Origin: Diplolepis rosae
Taxonomy: Eukaryota; Arthropoda; Insecta; Hymenoptera; Diplolepididae
Assembly: GCA_030998225.1 (NCBI GenBank)
Contig: JAPYXD010000608.1
Location: forward strand, 2,820,501-2,884,500
Direction of reading: 5' to 3'
Length of the DNA stretch: 64,000 nucleotides
Below the pieces are notes generated by a model that searched no databases, was not told the DNA's origin, and was given only the letters and a program-made list of their open reading frames with translations. Of this stretch, positions 1 to 10,148 are shown one piece after another. The position numbers and the translations under genes were made by a program. How positions within the stretch are numbered: position 1 is the first letter of the stretch; each line of letters opens with the position of its first letter.

Positions 1-455
1 TAGCTGTTCGCATATCATGCAAATCTCCCTTGTCTTCCGCTCGATTCGTACTAGACGAATTGCGCATTTCCTCCTTTTTTTCAAGTATACGCGGTCAGTT
101 TTTGTTGTGCGCTCCTCTTCATCGCCAGCTAATATCGCTTTAATGCTGCAATGCTGGTCCTGATATCTTGGCGGAGATTTGGGCACCAACAACGCTCGAT
201 CAAGAACGGCTTGACAAGATGCAAGTATAATGATCTCAAAGTGTTGTTGGCTAATAAGATTCGATCAATTTTGTCCTCAGTGAGATTGCATCTCATTATA
301 ATAAGCACATTTACGAAGGCTTGATCAAGCATGCCGAAGAAAATCCACATGGGCCATCATTTCGTCCTTCTGGTCGTGGTATGTGCATGGTGAAGCTGGT
401 TGAAAGTATCAATTCCTCTATTTCTCGCATTGTAAGCAGGATGATGTGTGGCTTA
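1..455 (-). pseudogene. piggyBac-type transposase, C-terminal fragment
   Basis: Translated on the minus strand, the segment shows the hallmark piggyBac (DDE_Tnp_1_7) stretch RGIDTFNQLHHAHTTTRRTK followed by WPMWIFFGMLDQAFVN, which corresponds to the family motif GGVD..DQ...Y...R.T.RW...iF..LD...iN. Near position 40-90, in another frame, a cysteine-rich tail (CAIRL...RKTREICMIC) matches the C-terminal zinc-binding region of these proteins. Several stops and at least two frameshifts break it. The 3' end runs off the window start, and the 5' part is lost at a junction with a mariner fragment near 455-475. It cannot encode an active enzyme. It matters because six TTAA-flanked elements lie in the same window. 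Confidence 0.72.
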
Positions 456-469
456 CCATCTGTGATTTC

Positions 470-900
470 GACTGTTCCTTTGTCTCAGCCGTTTAAAAAT
501 AGATTTAAGTTTCATCAACAGTGATGTATCGACGCAGAAATTCACTAGCATTGCAACGGAAAAGCTCTAAACCAGCCATCGAATCGCTCACACATTTGCG
601 TTCATTCTCGTCGGTGAGCAAACGTGGCACCCATCTTGTCAACAGCTTTTTTATAGACAATTTCTTATGGGAAATTGTAATTACCATGTCATATGATATG
701 CCTATGGCTTTAACAATTTCTCGCACTTTCACTCGTCGATCGTTTAAAATCATATCGTGAACTTTTTCGATGATTTCTCTCGTCACTACCTCAACTGGAC
801 GTTCCAAACGGAATTCATCACGAGTAGATGTACGACCACGTTTAAACTCATTCACTCAATCGTACACAGTTTTAAACGATAGTGCAGAACTGCTATGATC
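470..900 (-). pseudogene. mariner transposase, N-terminal fragment
   Basis: The minus-strand frame reads VNEFKRGRTSTRDE, then the second helix-turn-helix region (VREIVKAIGISYDMV) and WVPRLLTDENE, ending at the first catalytic block ITVDET (family VTVDETW). An in-frame stop replaces the conserved W of the TVYDWVNEF motif, upstream near 858. After VDET only a short trace (TAETKEQS) survives before the sequence switches to piggyBac. The first 40 or so residues and the whole second half of the transposase are missing. The copy is a dead, mellifera-type mariner remnant. Confidence 0.85.
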
Positions 901-910
901 TTTCACATAC

Positions 911-1310
911 ACTCAACTCTACCAGTAAGATCGAGTTTATTTTTTCAAACTCTCCCGATAAGATCCAGTTTAAAGTGGGGGTTCCGCTCTCAGTAAAAAC
1001 GGTGCGTGTGCATCAGTACGCATTTTCAACGAAAACATAACACAAATAGTAACGTAATTCATCGTTATTTGCGCAGTGCGGTTGTTCAATATAATACGAC
1101 GAAAATGAACTTTTATCGAAAACTGTAAATTTTTATCATCTTATTTATACTTCTGTTTACGCTTTAAATTTATTGCCTCTTTAAAAACGCGAGCTTATTA
1201 CTCGAAACATAGTAGAAGGGAATGCGGGTCTTACTAAGAAAGTAATTGGATCTTAACGGGTGGGGAATCCGGGTCTTACTGGGAATAGGATCTTACCGGG
1301 AGAGTTAAGT
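911..1310. mobile_element. Short inverted-repeat element (MITE-like)
   Basis: Both ends carry a 22-bp inverted motif: ACTCAACTCTACCAGTAAGA on the left and its near-complement ending GGGAGAGTTAAGT on the right. A second internal pair (ACTCTCCCGATAAGATCC at 949 and GGTCTTAC at 1271) gives a repetitive sub-terminal structure. No coding sequence is present. No clear target duplication was seen, so the superfamily is unknown. It abuts the truncated mariner at 900. Confidence 0.5.
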
Positions 1311-1762
1311 GTAACTCGGCGATTTTTTCTTTGGTGTTCTGCCTTTTATATAGAAGTGTTATTATTTTCTGATAGATTTCAGAAAGCTCTATAAATTTTT
1401 TTTCTCCCACTACTTATTTCCGCATTTCGAATATATAAAAAATAGAATTACCATTTTTTTAATAAACAGTGTAATTTTTCATATGCAAATATTCACGGAA
1501 ATACATGTTGCGATGTGACATGTAAATTGATTCAATAGGATTTATAGGTTAGAATCGATACTTACGGTGAAAGATTTCGTATTGGTCATATTTTTTCAAG
1601 GTTATCTTGCGGCAAAAGAAAAGAAGGAAAAAAATTTGTTACTCTGTCACTTCGATTAATTTTTTCACCAACGTTTTTCCCGACTACTTAACAAAACAAC
1701 AGGTCAGTTTTTGTTTGGTAATATTTTATTGTGATGAGGTCGCACTTTTTAGACCTTTTTAT
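1311..1762. other. Unassigned noncoding stretch
   Basis: AT-rich sequence between the inverted-repeat element and the R1-type retrotransposon. The + frame from 1607 (75 codons) has a composition typical of random AT-rich DNA. No motif, repeat or splice structure was recognised. Confidence 0.4.
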
Positions 1763-1826
1763 TCAGTAATAATTCTTCTTAACTTCTACAATTTTATTGT
1801 ACATATAATCTTCGTTCCCCATTGTA

Positions 1827-2690
1827 TCCAATAGACAAATAGGTCTATAGGATGAGACATCTCCTAGAGGTTTGTTGCCCTTCCTCAGCAGGACCAACCT
1901 CTGCTTCTTCCAGTCTACAAAGAACCTCCCCTCCCGAAGACAGAAGTTAGAGGCTTCCAGGAGGATCTCTGGGTACGCCCCGATCACCTCTTTGAGGATC
2001 TCGTTTGGCACTCCGCCGATCCCTGGCGCTGTATTTGCCTTGGGCCTCCCATCCGCTCTCTTTAGTTATTCGAGAGTGAAGAGTTCTTCGTGCCGGACCA
2101 CGCAGGAACATAGGTCCTGTCTTTGGAACGGCTCTACGTGTGGAAACAAGCTCCGCACAATGTACTTGACTCGATCGGAATTATCCAGGCCTGGGGTCTT
2201 TGTTCTAGTCACCAATCTCTTAGTGACTATTTTGAAGGCGAGACCCCATGGGTCCTTCTCGACTTCACCGATCAAGTCTTTCCAGAACTGAAGTCGGTTT
2301 TTCTTTATGCCTTGCCTCAAAGCTGATTTTGCTATCTTCCACGCCTCGCGCAGCAGAAGATCACCCTTTGAGCGGGTAAATCTCCGCCGCGCTGTGAGGC
2401 ATTCCTGACGCAGGATAGACAACTGGTCATTCCACCAGTACATCGAGTCCCCGGTACGCCCGTGCCCGCGGCAAGGCATTGAGTGGTCACATGCTGCGAC
2501 CACTTTCCGCCTCGCCGCCCGCACAGTGTCCTCCAACAACCCAGCGGGCTTTGCCCAACCAAGCTCATCTATGAGCCTGGTTTCTTTAAGATGCTTCCGA
2601 AGCTTGTCTTTGCTGAATCGTCTTGTGTTCCAGGAGGGGCTCCTTTCCTTGCCACCCTTCCCTTGCCACCCTTCCCTTGCCGTCCCTTTT
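1827..2690 (-). pseudogene. Retrotransposon linker and start of reverse transcriptase
   Basis: This is the long linker after the endonuclease (WWNDQLSILRQECLTARRRF, FWKDLIGEVEKDPWG), then an in-frame stop near 2064. Downstream comes the RT N-terminal signature KANTAPGIGGVPNEILKEVI, DWKKQRLVLLRKGNKPLG and SSYRPICLLDTMG. Homology ends at about 1827, before the catalytic palm. No YADD motif is present anywhere in the copy. Confidence 0.8.
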
Positions 2691-3333
2691 CGCATTCACT
2701 GCGTGACTCCGTTCCTGGATGCTAAACTCAATGCACTGGTGATCACTCATGGTTATTACCTCGAGGACGCACCAGTCGCCTATCCTTGAGGCAAGACGGG
2801 GCGCGGCATTCGTGAGGTCGATAATCGACCCCCCCCCCCCCGGCTACACGTCTGAAAGTAAAATCCCTGCCCCGATTCAATACAATCGGGTCATTCCTAA
2901 CGACCATCTCACCGACCAAGATTCCCCTTCTGTCCAGACGGGCTTCTCCCCACTCGGGCGACTTGCTATTAAAGTCGCCTGCAATAAGGGACACTCTACT
3001 AGCCTCTCTGAGGCTTTCCTCAAGGAGAAGGATCTGGGTCTCGAAGATCTCGAAAAGATCGTTGAGAGAGAAGTAGCAGCTGTACACACGCACCCCCGCC
3101 ACCTCCACCCAAACGAACCTCACGTCGGTCTCCAGAAAGTCCCCGTAGCTCAAATCAGGGCCAAAAACAAGGATCCCAGCCCTTCGTGATGCATCCTGGT
3201 ACCAAACAGAGTTTTCGGACCATTTGTGTTGCTCACTAATGAGCAACGTATCTGCCCTCCTCTCCCTGGCAGTCTGCATCAGAAGGTCCTGGGTTTCCTT
3301 CCCTCTCCCAAGGTTGAGCTGTAGAAATTTCAC
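2690..3333 (-). pseudogene. Retrotransposon AP-like endonuclease domain (ORF2 N-terminus)
   Basis: The frame starts at 3333 with a KFLQLNLGRGKETQDLL block, contains the catalytic E (LLISEQHK) and the metal-binding segment SLIAGDFNSKSPEWG, and reaches RGRDFTFRR. A run of 13 C at 2829-2841 shifts the frame. On the other side of it the domain resumes with IIDLTNAAPRLASRI and the catalytic SDH box (MSDHQCIEFSI). The endonuclease nicks target DNA for target-primed reverse transcription. A second frame change falls in a small tandem repeat of the ccttgccaccctt type at 2640-2692. Confidence 0.85.
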
Positions 3334-3792
3334 TTTCCACCTCTCAAACTCCGGAGCTCCGCCTTAAATACTGGACAAGAACCGCTCCCCAAAGCATGGG
3401 TCACATCTTTTTCGCCCCTATCGGCACAAGTCAGGCACCTAGGGGGAGCATTGCAATCCTTGGCCCCGTGTGACGCGCCCCCACACCTCCAGCATGCATC
3501 CTTTCTGCCTAAAAGCGTGCAGCCGCGAAACACATGGCCATATCCCTGGCACCTGAAGCACCAGACTACATCGACATGCTCGTGGTTGCGACAGTTCACC
3601 CACCCCGCCCTCAGCTTACCGAGCCTGAGCAAGCTTCGAGCGTCCGCCTCGGTTAAACGGACCACCGCAGTCTGCACATCGTCGAAGCGTTTGTACAGCC
3701 TGCACTAGTCCCCGAGGTCTGGATTGCCAAACGCGATGCACAGCGCGGCAACAACCTCTTCCCTTGTGACGGCCTCGTCGACGTCCCTAACA
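3330..3792 (-). pseudogene. Retrotransposon gag (ORF1) C-terminal part with CCHC knuckles
   Basis: The frame begins VRDVDEAVTREEVVAALC, continues past a stop near 3705 (in place of a residue before CRLYKRF), and then reads QTAVVRLTEADARSLL and GWVNCR. Three cysteine-rich repeats follow: CFRCQGYGHVFRGC, CWRCGGASHGAKDC and CLTCADRG...HALGSGSC. The first two are nucleic-acid-binding CCHC knuckles and the third is a related variant. The stop codon overlaps the ORF2 start region in a GTGA arrangement at 3330-3333. Linked start and stop codons are usual in this clade, where ATGA is typical, so the GTG is probably a mutated ATG. Confidence 0.8.
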
Positions 3793-3944
3793 ATTAACAA
3801 TATTAATTCAAAGTTCAACGACTAACTTTTACTAATTTGACAATTTCCTTATTGACAATTGTTTTAACTATAATTGTTTGTGCAATTTTTAAAGTCTCTT
3901 CATTCAATGTGAGTTTGATATTCATTAGTAAATCACCTGAATGT
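3793..3944. other. AT-rich junction sequence
   Basis: A short AT-rich stretch joins the R1-type fragment to a dispersed GC-richer repeat. Nothing was recognised in it. Confidence 0.3.
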
Positions 3945-4520
3945 TAATAGTATATTACGTGCCGAGGCGCACAATGAGGGTCATTGCGCGACGAGCGACA
4001 ATGCTCGCAGGAGATCGAAGCCAAGGCGTAGGTGAGGCGTAGTCGAGGTGTAGCCGAGACGAAACTGAGGCGCGATCAGTCCTGCGAGCATTCGCGAGTC
4101 TCGTAATTTCCCGACTTGTGTGCATTGGCACTTATTCTATTTTATGTGACTTCGGTGCGTATACGAGTTTTTATGCGTACTCGAATCTAATCTAGTATTG
4201 CAGTTGTTTGCGGCGCTAGTCATTACACTTGATATTTCGCGAGTAGTCCTGGCCATTTTGATTTTATCGATCTTGTGTAGTAGTAGCGTGTTGCAATAGA
4301 GCATGCGCAGTTCAAATGTACAAGGCTTTGTCAGTAGGGTGCTAACGCTGTACGAAAAAGAAGAAGAATAAGAAGAAGATTGTGCTCCGCTGTATGGCTA
4401 TAGGCACATGTCCAGTTCAATTTTTACATTTCATTCCTCTGTAGCGCAATACACAACATTGCGCTACTCTTAACTTTAGCGAGAAAACGAGTTTACGCGC
4501 CGGTGGCACATAAAATACTT
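3945..4520 (-). repeat. Dispersed repeat, copy 1 (second copy at 12524-12993)
   Basis: The sequence starting AATAGTATATTACGTGCC and ending GCCGGTGGCACATAAAA is about 80-90% identical by eye to 12524-12993. Copy 1 has about 70 bp extra around 4010-4080. It is CpG-richer than its surroundings and holds a weak inverted pair (ACGTGCCGAGGCGCACAA and TTGTGTGCATTGGCAC). On the minus strand both copies keep an ATG in the context AAAATGGCCAG. They start similar peptides (MARTTREISS in copy 1, MARTSRAISN in copy 2), and TGCGCATGC lies upstream. It may be the promoter and first exon of a transposon gene; that is an inference. Confidence 0.6.
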
Positions 4521-4639
4521 TTTTTATTGATTCGCTTTTTATAGATATAAAAGACGAATTGCAAAGTTCAATCAAGTTAAATTTCTTCAGCATCTTGAGA
4601 GTCACTTAATTCTTTTAATATTGGCGGTTGCAAATTGAC
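4521..4639. other. Junction between the repeat and a DDE fragment
   Basis: Sequence unique to copy 1. The minus frame that spans it (4605-4417) has no recognised homology. Confidence 0.25.
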
Positions 4640-4880
4640 TAAAACGTAACACATAAGTACAATATTATCCGGCTGGTCTGCACTCTTGCTTTAACACTAG
4701 ATGCTTGATCAATTTTGATTTCGGTGCAGTCAATTGTGACACGACAGTTTTCATACATATTTCTAAATTCTTCAGGCATGATAAATTGTACAACTTCTTT
4801 ATGTAAAGGATTACATACTTACTTTTTCCTATTAATTAAAGTAATCCACTTATTTCGACGTTCTCTTTTATATACAGCGG
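4640..4880 (-). pseudogene. DDE superfamily (Harbinger/DDE_Tnp_4-like) transposase fragment
   Basis: The minus-strand frame contains MPEEFRNMYENCRVTIDCTE followed by IKIDQASSVKARVQTS. This fits the DDE_Tnp_4 pattern around the first catalytic D (aiiDCTEi.ie.P..l.ar.qt.S). Upstream the frame is broken by a stop near WITLINRKK. Only about 60-80 residues survive. It lies next to the dispersed repeat 3945-4520, so the two may once have belonged to one element. Confidence 0.5.
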
Positions 4881-5229
4881 TCGAAACAGTATAAAAATGC
4901 GGACCAAGAGGTGAATATTTCCTTTACACCGCTTATTTTTGACTTTCTCTGCCATTATTTTGACAGCCACCGAATCCTAAAAAAAGGAGAACTAAATTTT
5001 AAATACTATATATACATTTTTTTAATTGTATTTCATTTATAATTCAAGTTAATTAACTGCTCAGTATTTAAATATCAGCTTCATAAAGTAGTTCATAAAA
5101 TAGATAAAATATGATTATTTTTAAACATTGTTACATGACCCATATCATTTTTAATTGTTAATAATTCTACTTATATATTTGCAAATTATAGAATGCATAT
5201 ATATTTACCTGATAATTTATTGTATTCTT
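4881..5229. other. Unassigned AT-rich stretch
   Basis: No coding trace or repeat was recognised. It is a candidate position for the lost 3' part and LTR of the gypsy-like copy, but no LTR pair could be matched by eye. Confidence 0.3.
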
Positions 5230-5270
5230 TTCAGTTGTAGCTAACACAGCAAAAAACAATAATATATTCA

Positions 5271-5516
5271 TTATTTTCTTATTAGTTGGACTTCGTATTG
5301 AGCAGCATATTTCTTACTGCAGGCTGTTTCTGTTAATTGGATTGTATTATCTATAGCTTTTGGTCTCATGTCGTTTGACATGAAGTTTATTCCGATAATA
5401 GGCAGCCATGTTTCGTGGTAGAAATATACTTTAGCTTCTTCCTCTATATGAATGTTTCCTTTCAGTTCCTCTAATGTATAATTTCCTTCAATTATTGAAA
5501 TTATTGTCAATATCAT
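5271..5516 (-). pseudogene. Envelope-like (F-protein-type) N-terminal fragment
   Basis: An 81-codon frame begins with a hydrophobic start (MILTIISIIEG), then has a block with aromatic residues, W at about residue 37 and a cysteine (ETACSKKY) near residue 66. This spacing resembles the N-terminal region of the baculovirus-F-like envelope proteins carried by insect errantiviruses. The position directly downstream of pol on the same strand supports it. It ends early, and the fusion and membrane parts are absent. Similarity is weak and based on pattern and context. Confidence 0.42.
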
Positions 5517-5631
5517 TAGGGTTTTGTGTAACTTCTGAAAAGTAAAACATACATTGGTCTATATGTACTCTTGATATTTTATCTTTGTTTTTTATTCTTA
5601 AATTTTTATTGTCTAAATAATCGATTACTCC

Positions 5632-5805
5632 GAATAGGCCTTTTCATTGCTTGTTATAATTAGTTTCCTTTATTGGTTTTGGCCAAAGGTTCAAAAATGT
5701 CAAGTGCAATATTTTCATGAGGTTTCATAGAAATATTTGGAAAACAGATTGACTTTGGAGAAATCCCTCCTTGCCATCTCTGCTTTTTCGAAGGTAATCA
5801 CCAAA
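5632..5805 (-). pseudogene. Gypsy integrase fragment
   Basis: The frame reads QRWQGGISPKSICFP, then MKPHENIALDIFEPL and AKTNKGN, the first block of a retroviral integrase core (P.e.i.lDi..PLp.t..gN). The D of ALDIF is the first catalytic aspartate. The zinc-binding HHCC region upstream and the rest of the core are missing. A 17-A tract (5802-5818) marks the upstream edge. Confidence 0.65.
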
Positions 5806-5980
5806 AAAAAAAAAAAAAATTTCCCGGGCTAGATTAAATAGAACAAGCAAACGGACAAAAAAATTAAATTAAGATCGCGGAAGCAGCTCTCAGATTTTCC
5901 CCTTACAATCAATTCTTGGCTTTTTTCCTTTGTCCGGTGTCGATCGAGAACAAAATACATACATACATTCCGATAATTTA
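5806..5980. other. Foreign segment inside the gypsy pol remnant
   Basis: Between the RT end (EKLRLKLELKKCDYLKYVNY) and the integrase fragment lies about 170 bp with no pol similarity, bounded on one side by a 17-A tract and on the other by a short tacatacatac run. It may be a small insertion with an A tail or a scar of rearrangement. Confidence 0.4.
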
Positions 5981-6581
5981 CATATTTTAGATAATCACAT
6001 TTTTTCAGTTCCAATTTTAATCTGAGTTTTTCAATTTCGTCCAAAACAATTGTTAATTTCTGTTATGTTGTTTGAGAGACAGTAGACAAAATAGTTTTTT
6101 TCTATTAGTCCTCTGAATGCGTTGTCCATTATCCTCTGAAATTTGACTGGTGCATTATTGAATCCACAGGGCATTCTTTTGTACTCAAAGTGCCCTTGAC
6201 GTGTGGGAAATGCTGTATACTTTCTATGTCCTTCCTTCATTGGGATTTTTCCTCCGTTTTTAGGGACAATTCATAATGGTGAGATGAAAGGTGATTGTGA
6301 TTTTCTGATTATGCCTTTACTTAGTAACTTCTCTTTTTCAGCTGAGGAGAATCCTTTATGTTTTTCTGCTAGTCTGGAAGATATAAGGCTTACTATCTTT
6401 CCACTTTTTAAATTGATCTCATGTTCGATCAGATTTCTACATGGTAGTGATTCGTCTTCTAATGCAAATACTTCCTGGTATTTAGTTATAATCTTCTCAA
6501 TTATTCCATTAATGTATTTTTCCAAATGTTGAGTGTTAAAATTTCTTCGTAATTTCACTAGTCTGTCACCCTCCCTTTTAT
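5981..6581 (-). pseudogene. Gypsy reverse transcriptase remnant
   Basis: The upstream frame holds the pre-RT region (LPCRNLIEHEINLKSGKIVS, EKEKLLSKGIIRKSQSPFIS). A second frame holds the palm entry RKYTAFPTRQGHFEYKRMPC and GFNNAPVKFQRIMDNAFRGL. After KNYFVY the catalytic YLDD box is not present and the frame degenerates. A third piece (DEIEKLRLKLELKKCDYLKY) is the region after the palm. The enzyme is dead through loss of the active-site box and frame changes. The first frame runs without a break into the TTAA insertion at 6582. Confidence 0.85.
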
Positions 6582-6585
6582 TTAA

Positions 6586-8136
6586 CCCTTTCAGGGGCAC
6601 ATTTTTCTGCTGCACCTACTCCAAACATGAAAGTGTCTATAAGGGTTTTTGGGGTGGCTGATTACGAATCCTAAGTCAGATTTTCAAAATTCAAAATGGC
6701 GGATTCAATATGGTGGACAAAATTTTAAAAAATTAGCGTATAAACGTTATAATTTGTATACATGGGTTTTTGGGGTTGCTGATTACGAATCTGAAGTCAG
6801 GTTTTCAAAATTTAAAAAATGGCAGAATTGAATGCAAATAAGGGGAATAGATAAAATGGACTCAAAATACTGCCATTCATAATAATTTTATAACAGCTTA
6901 TAATATTAATTCAATCCTTTCGGAATTGAGATAGCGAATTTGATATCGAAGATCATACTCTCATAGATTGAATCGGATCAAAGATTGCTGATTCCACAAA
7001 AAAAAAACTTCTCCAGTACTTTCCTCTTTGCGTGACCTGGAACAAACGACGTGGACGTTGAAGAGGACTTGTTTCATTTTTTAAATATTTTTTTTACTTT
7101 AAAAAATTTTTTTTATTCAATATTTCTAATATTCAGAAAAGACTATATACCAAATGATCTCAAAACTCTTCTTTATATGAATAAAATATTCACGGAAACC
7201 ATTTGTTGAATACTTCCTTCAAATAAAAAAGTATCAGGACAAGATCCACCTTCTCGGATAAAAATAAGTAATAATAGTACTCACAATCAGACACTGTAAG
7301 AGACCGAATACTTTCTTAGACAAATTTACTAGAGTCACTGATTATGATTCTGAAATCAAGATTTCGGACCTCACGATGGTGAATCCAAAATAGCAGCTTA
7401 TATATGTATGTCCAATAGATTATTCTCTATCAGTTTTTCAAACACGAATCACATGTAAAACGTTTAGAAAATTATGAATGTCTGAACTTGGAACTCAGGT
7501 GTCTGATCGGCGACACGAAAAATCTGATGAAGCTGGCATTTAGGGTCCACTTTTTTGAATTTGAAAAATTTGATACTGGATAAGTAATCAACGATCCTGA
7601 AAACACCCTTACACCTTTATTCCAAGTGAATTACATGGAAAATTGCAATTCTAACCTAAAATAGTCACCATATTGGGTCCGCAATTTTGAATATCGAAAT
7701 TCTGAGTTCATATTCGTGATGAGCAAGCCCGCAAATCCCCTTATACCTGTTTCCGAGTGAATTACTCAGATAACCGCAAGTCTAACCTAAAGTAGCCGCC
7801 ATATTGGATCCGCCATTATGATTTTTCAAATTCTGATACCGGATTCGTAATCAGCGACTTCGAAAACCCTTTTATACAAATTTTCATAAGATTATCTTAA
7901 AAACTCTGTCCAAGGCCGAATTTATTCGAATAAATTGAAAATTTTTCGTCTTTCATTTTTTATAAATAATTAAATAAATAAATTATCAAATTTTCAATCG
8001 AAGCATGACGAAGCTTAAGTACTAATGATGGCGTAGAAGTTTATTCGAAAGCGATTGAGCTGAAAACGGTCGCGGTATGGATAAAAAACTGAAAAAAGTT
8101 TAGTGTATCATATATGATACGCTGCCCCTCAAAGGG
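6586..8136. mobile_element. TTAA-flanked nonautonomous element (piggyBac-type), 1551 bp
   Basis: TTAA at 6582-6585 and 8137-8140 flanks ends CCCTTTCAGGGGCA and TGCCCCTCAAAGGG, an almost perfect 14-bp terminal inverted repeat. Removing the insert restores one continuous gypsy pol frame, which proves it is an insertion. Inside are repeated noncoding blocks of the type ctgattacgaatc..tcag attttcaaaat..ggcggatccaatatgg (for example 6656, 6775, 7690, 7800) but no transposase. The same block appears in the palindromic element at 46850. Duplication of TTAA and CCC ends fit piggyBac-type mobilisation. Confidence 0.85.
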
Positions 8137-8433
8137 TTAAGACTTGTCCTCGAGTCTGCAACGTATTGATAGATGAAATAGTGTGAAGAGGAATTTTGTT
8201 ATTTTTTTATTGATTTTTCTGAATAACGCTGCATTGATGCTGTAAGGATATTTTCTATTTTATAAATTCCGTTTTGAATTTTGTCGTTATACAGGTTTAA
8301 TACATCCTCTTATTCGTATTCTTTTCTGATTTTGAGGATTTTCGCTCAGTTTTGAGGGATGAACTCTCCGTTGTCATGGAATGGTAGTTTCTTATTTTCC
8401 AAAACTAAAAATTTTTGCATGATAACAAATCTG

Positions 8434-8700
8434 TTACATTTTCGTAAAGAATTGTACTCCGATGATTCCATCTTCTGGAATAGGGAAATTGTCAGGTATG
8501 ATGCGGAAAAGTTGTTTTTTACCCAAGTATTCTATGTACACTTCTTCTGTTGTTTGGTGATTGTCTTTTTCCATTACGAAGGCGTTAGTGAATTTTAAAA
8601 GATTGTCAGTTTTTTTTAGCAATTCTCTTTCGATTAAGTCAATTGCGGCTCCGCCATCCACTAATAATCTGTATCCTCTTCCATTTCTTCATCCGTGTTT
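8434..8700 (-). pseudogene. Gypsy aspartic protease fragment
   Basis: The frame starts at the catalytic region: VDGGAAIDLIERELLKKTDN (family D[ST]GA or variants). It continues KDNHQTTEEVYIEYLGKKQL to the second conserved block EDGIIGVQFFTKM, matching the gypsy protease end (dGIlG.df). Upstream on the same strand, frame-shifted codons suggest the end of gag (8700-8860). Confidence 0.65.
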
Positions 8701-9170
8701 AGATTGGAGTCTCCCGGATATTGCAGATATTCTGCTAAATCATTGTAGTTCATCTGTTTGTCCACTTCTTCCTTTGTGTCATTTCGGAAAAGTGTATCGT
8801 CATTTTCCCTGTTTCGTATGTTTCATATCGGTTGCGGTAGTTATTTGGGGTGCAGCCCCTGTTAAAAATTATGATATTGACTCTCTCTTTTTTTTTCTGC
8901 TCAAGGCAGAAAAAAAGAATGCATTTACGCACGCTTTGTGCGACTCGGCCAAAGCATTACCTTTCAAACTGAAGACTCCCCTGTTTCTTCGCCAGGCAAT
9001 GACTCGTAAACGCGTTAAAATTACTTCAGATTCATTGTCTATGGGCGCATTACGCCGAGCTTCGGCGTTCCTCTATAGTGCCTGCTTGGCTCTTCTAGCA
9101 GCTTCTCAAGGCTTCCTTTTCAAGGCTGGCTCCCGAAAACATCTAGTTTCCTTTATTTTTTAGCTGTTAA
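8701..9170 (-). pseudogene. Degenerate coding remnant of unknown origin
   Basis: GC-richer than its flanks. A minus-strand frame reads EAARRAKQAL, stop, RNAEARRNAPIDNESEVILT, RLRVIAWRRNRGVFSLKGNA, ALAESHKACVNAF. This looks like real coding sequence, with only two stops over about 230 bp, but I do not recognise the family. The longer + frame from 8561 to 9163 is antisense to both this piece and the protease fragment and is taken as a shadow. Confidence 0.35.
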
Positions 9171-10146
9171 TGCATGACTCTCATGGGCATTTAAAAAATA
9201 TAATAATAAATTATTTTCTATTTGGCATTTTAAATCTATCAAATCGACTTCAGACATCTGGAACGAATGAAATTTGTCTGGAATTCGTCTTGAAATTCTG
9301 AATTCTGGAATGTCAAAAAAAGTTGACCGATGACTGTCACAATTTCAGCTGTTCTGCTAATCTGAAATAAAAAATTCAACCAGCGTTTTCATCGGAAGAC
9401 CTGTGGCCACAGCCGGAACTAGAATCAAGTGAAAATATTTAATATTTTATTCTTAGCGGACTTTTGAATATAAATACACGATTTTCGTAATTTAAAAAAA
9501 AAAATATTTCAATTTGAAAAAGTAACTATGACATATATCACAATGAATCTCTAAGTGTACCATAAAAATTGGAGCGCAATCGGTTGATTAGTTTTTGAGA
9601 TATCGTGGCAGTCATTTTGAAAAATGCAGTTTTAAGAAAAAAATCGTTTGAAAGTTTTAGTATGCGTAAAGCAAAGAGCTTTACTATCTCTGTTTTTCGT
9701 CTGCATTTTTTTAACGACGTCGAAAATTAAAAAATCATTTTGCGAATATAGTCTAGAGATGTTATAGAAGCAATTTATGCAAAAAAGATTTTTTCGATTT
9801 TTTTTATTTATTTGGATATTTTGGTTTACTTAGACACCAGACACCCCCTTTAAGAAATAATATAATGCTTAACAATAAAGTCTGAAAAGTTAGAAAATAT
9901 CTTAAAAAATTGTTTTTATTTTTTTTTTTTTATTAACAAATAAAAGTTCTCGTAACTTGGACTTCGAAATTTAGTGAGTTTCTCGACTCTGGGAACTTCG
10001 TCATTCCAAGCCATTACTTTATACTTTATACTTGAATTGTTTCTGCAAAAAGAATACACCATCAGCATATTATTTTTCACTAACTTCGGGGCCTGAATAT
10101 ACGTGACGTATCCAACTTTTTTGCTGTAAAGAAATGTATATATTTA
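9171..10146. other. Unassigned noncoding stretch
   Basis: AT-rich. It contains a block (9530-9850) with the kind of sequence common in dispersed insect repeats (ttgagatatcgtggc, cgattttttt). No coding trace, and no inverted ends were found. Confidence 0.3.
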
Positions 10147-10148
10147 TA

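Larger units (their letters stand above)
1763..3792 (-). mobile_element. R1-clade-like non-LTR retrotransposon, truncated at both ends
   Basis: Minus-strand order is gag C-terminus (3792-3330), AP-type endonuclease (3333 to about 2690), linker (about 2690-2066) and the start of reverse transcriptase (about 2064-1827). Homology stops just after the RT motif RPICLLDTMG, so the RT core, YADD box and 3' tail are absent. The 5' end is lost within gag at about 3792. GC content is clearly higher than that of the flanks. Because such elements normally lose their 5' end during insertion, loss of the 3' end implies a later deletion or rearrangement. The assignment to R1-like elements rests on the gag and endonuclease signatures. 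Confidence 0.85.
5230..8700 (-). mobile_element. Errantivirus-like gypsy retrotransposon remnant (pro-pol-env order)
   Basis: On the minus strand the order is aspartic protease (about 8661-8434), connection, RT N-terminal region (about 6615-6271), RT middle (6240-6031), RT end (about 6010-5980), integrase core start (about 5800-5632) and an envelope-like N-terminal piece (5516-5271). This is the gene order of gypsy-group LTR elements with an env gene. The copy is interrupted by the TTAA-flanked element 6586-8136 and by about 170 bp of other sequence near 5812-5980. RNase H and most of integrase are missing. No LTRs were found. Each coding piece is broken; the copy is inactive. Confidence 0.75.

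Noticed and set aside
2483..3189. Several + strand frames over the R1-type element
   Set aside because: All are antisense to gag, endonuclease or linker homology on the minus strand.
8561..9163. 200-codon + strand frame
   Set aside because: It runs antisense over the gypsy protease and the minus-strand remnant, has no recognised domain, and its composition follows from the opposite strand.
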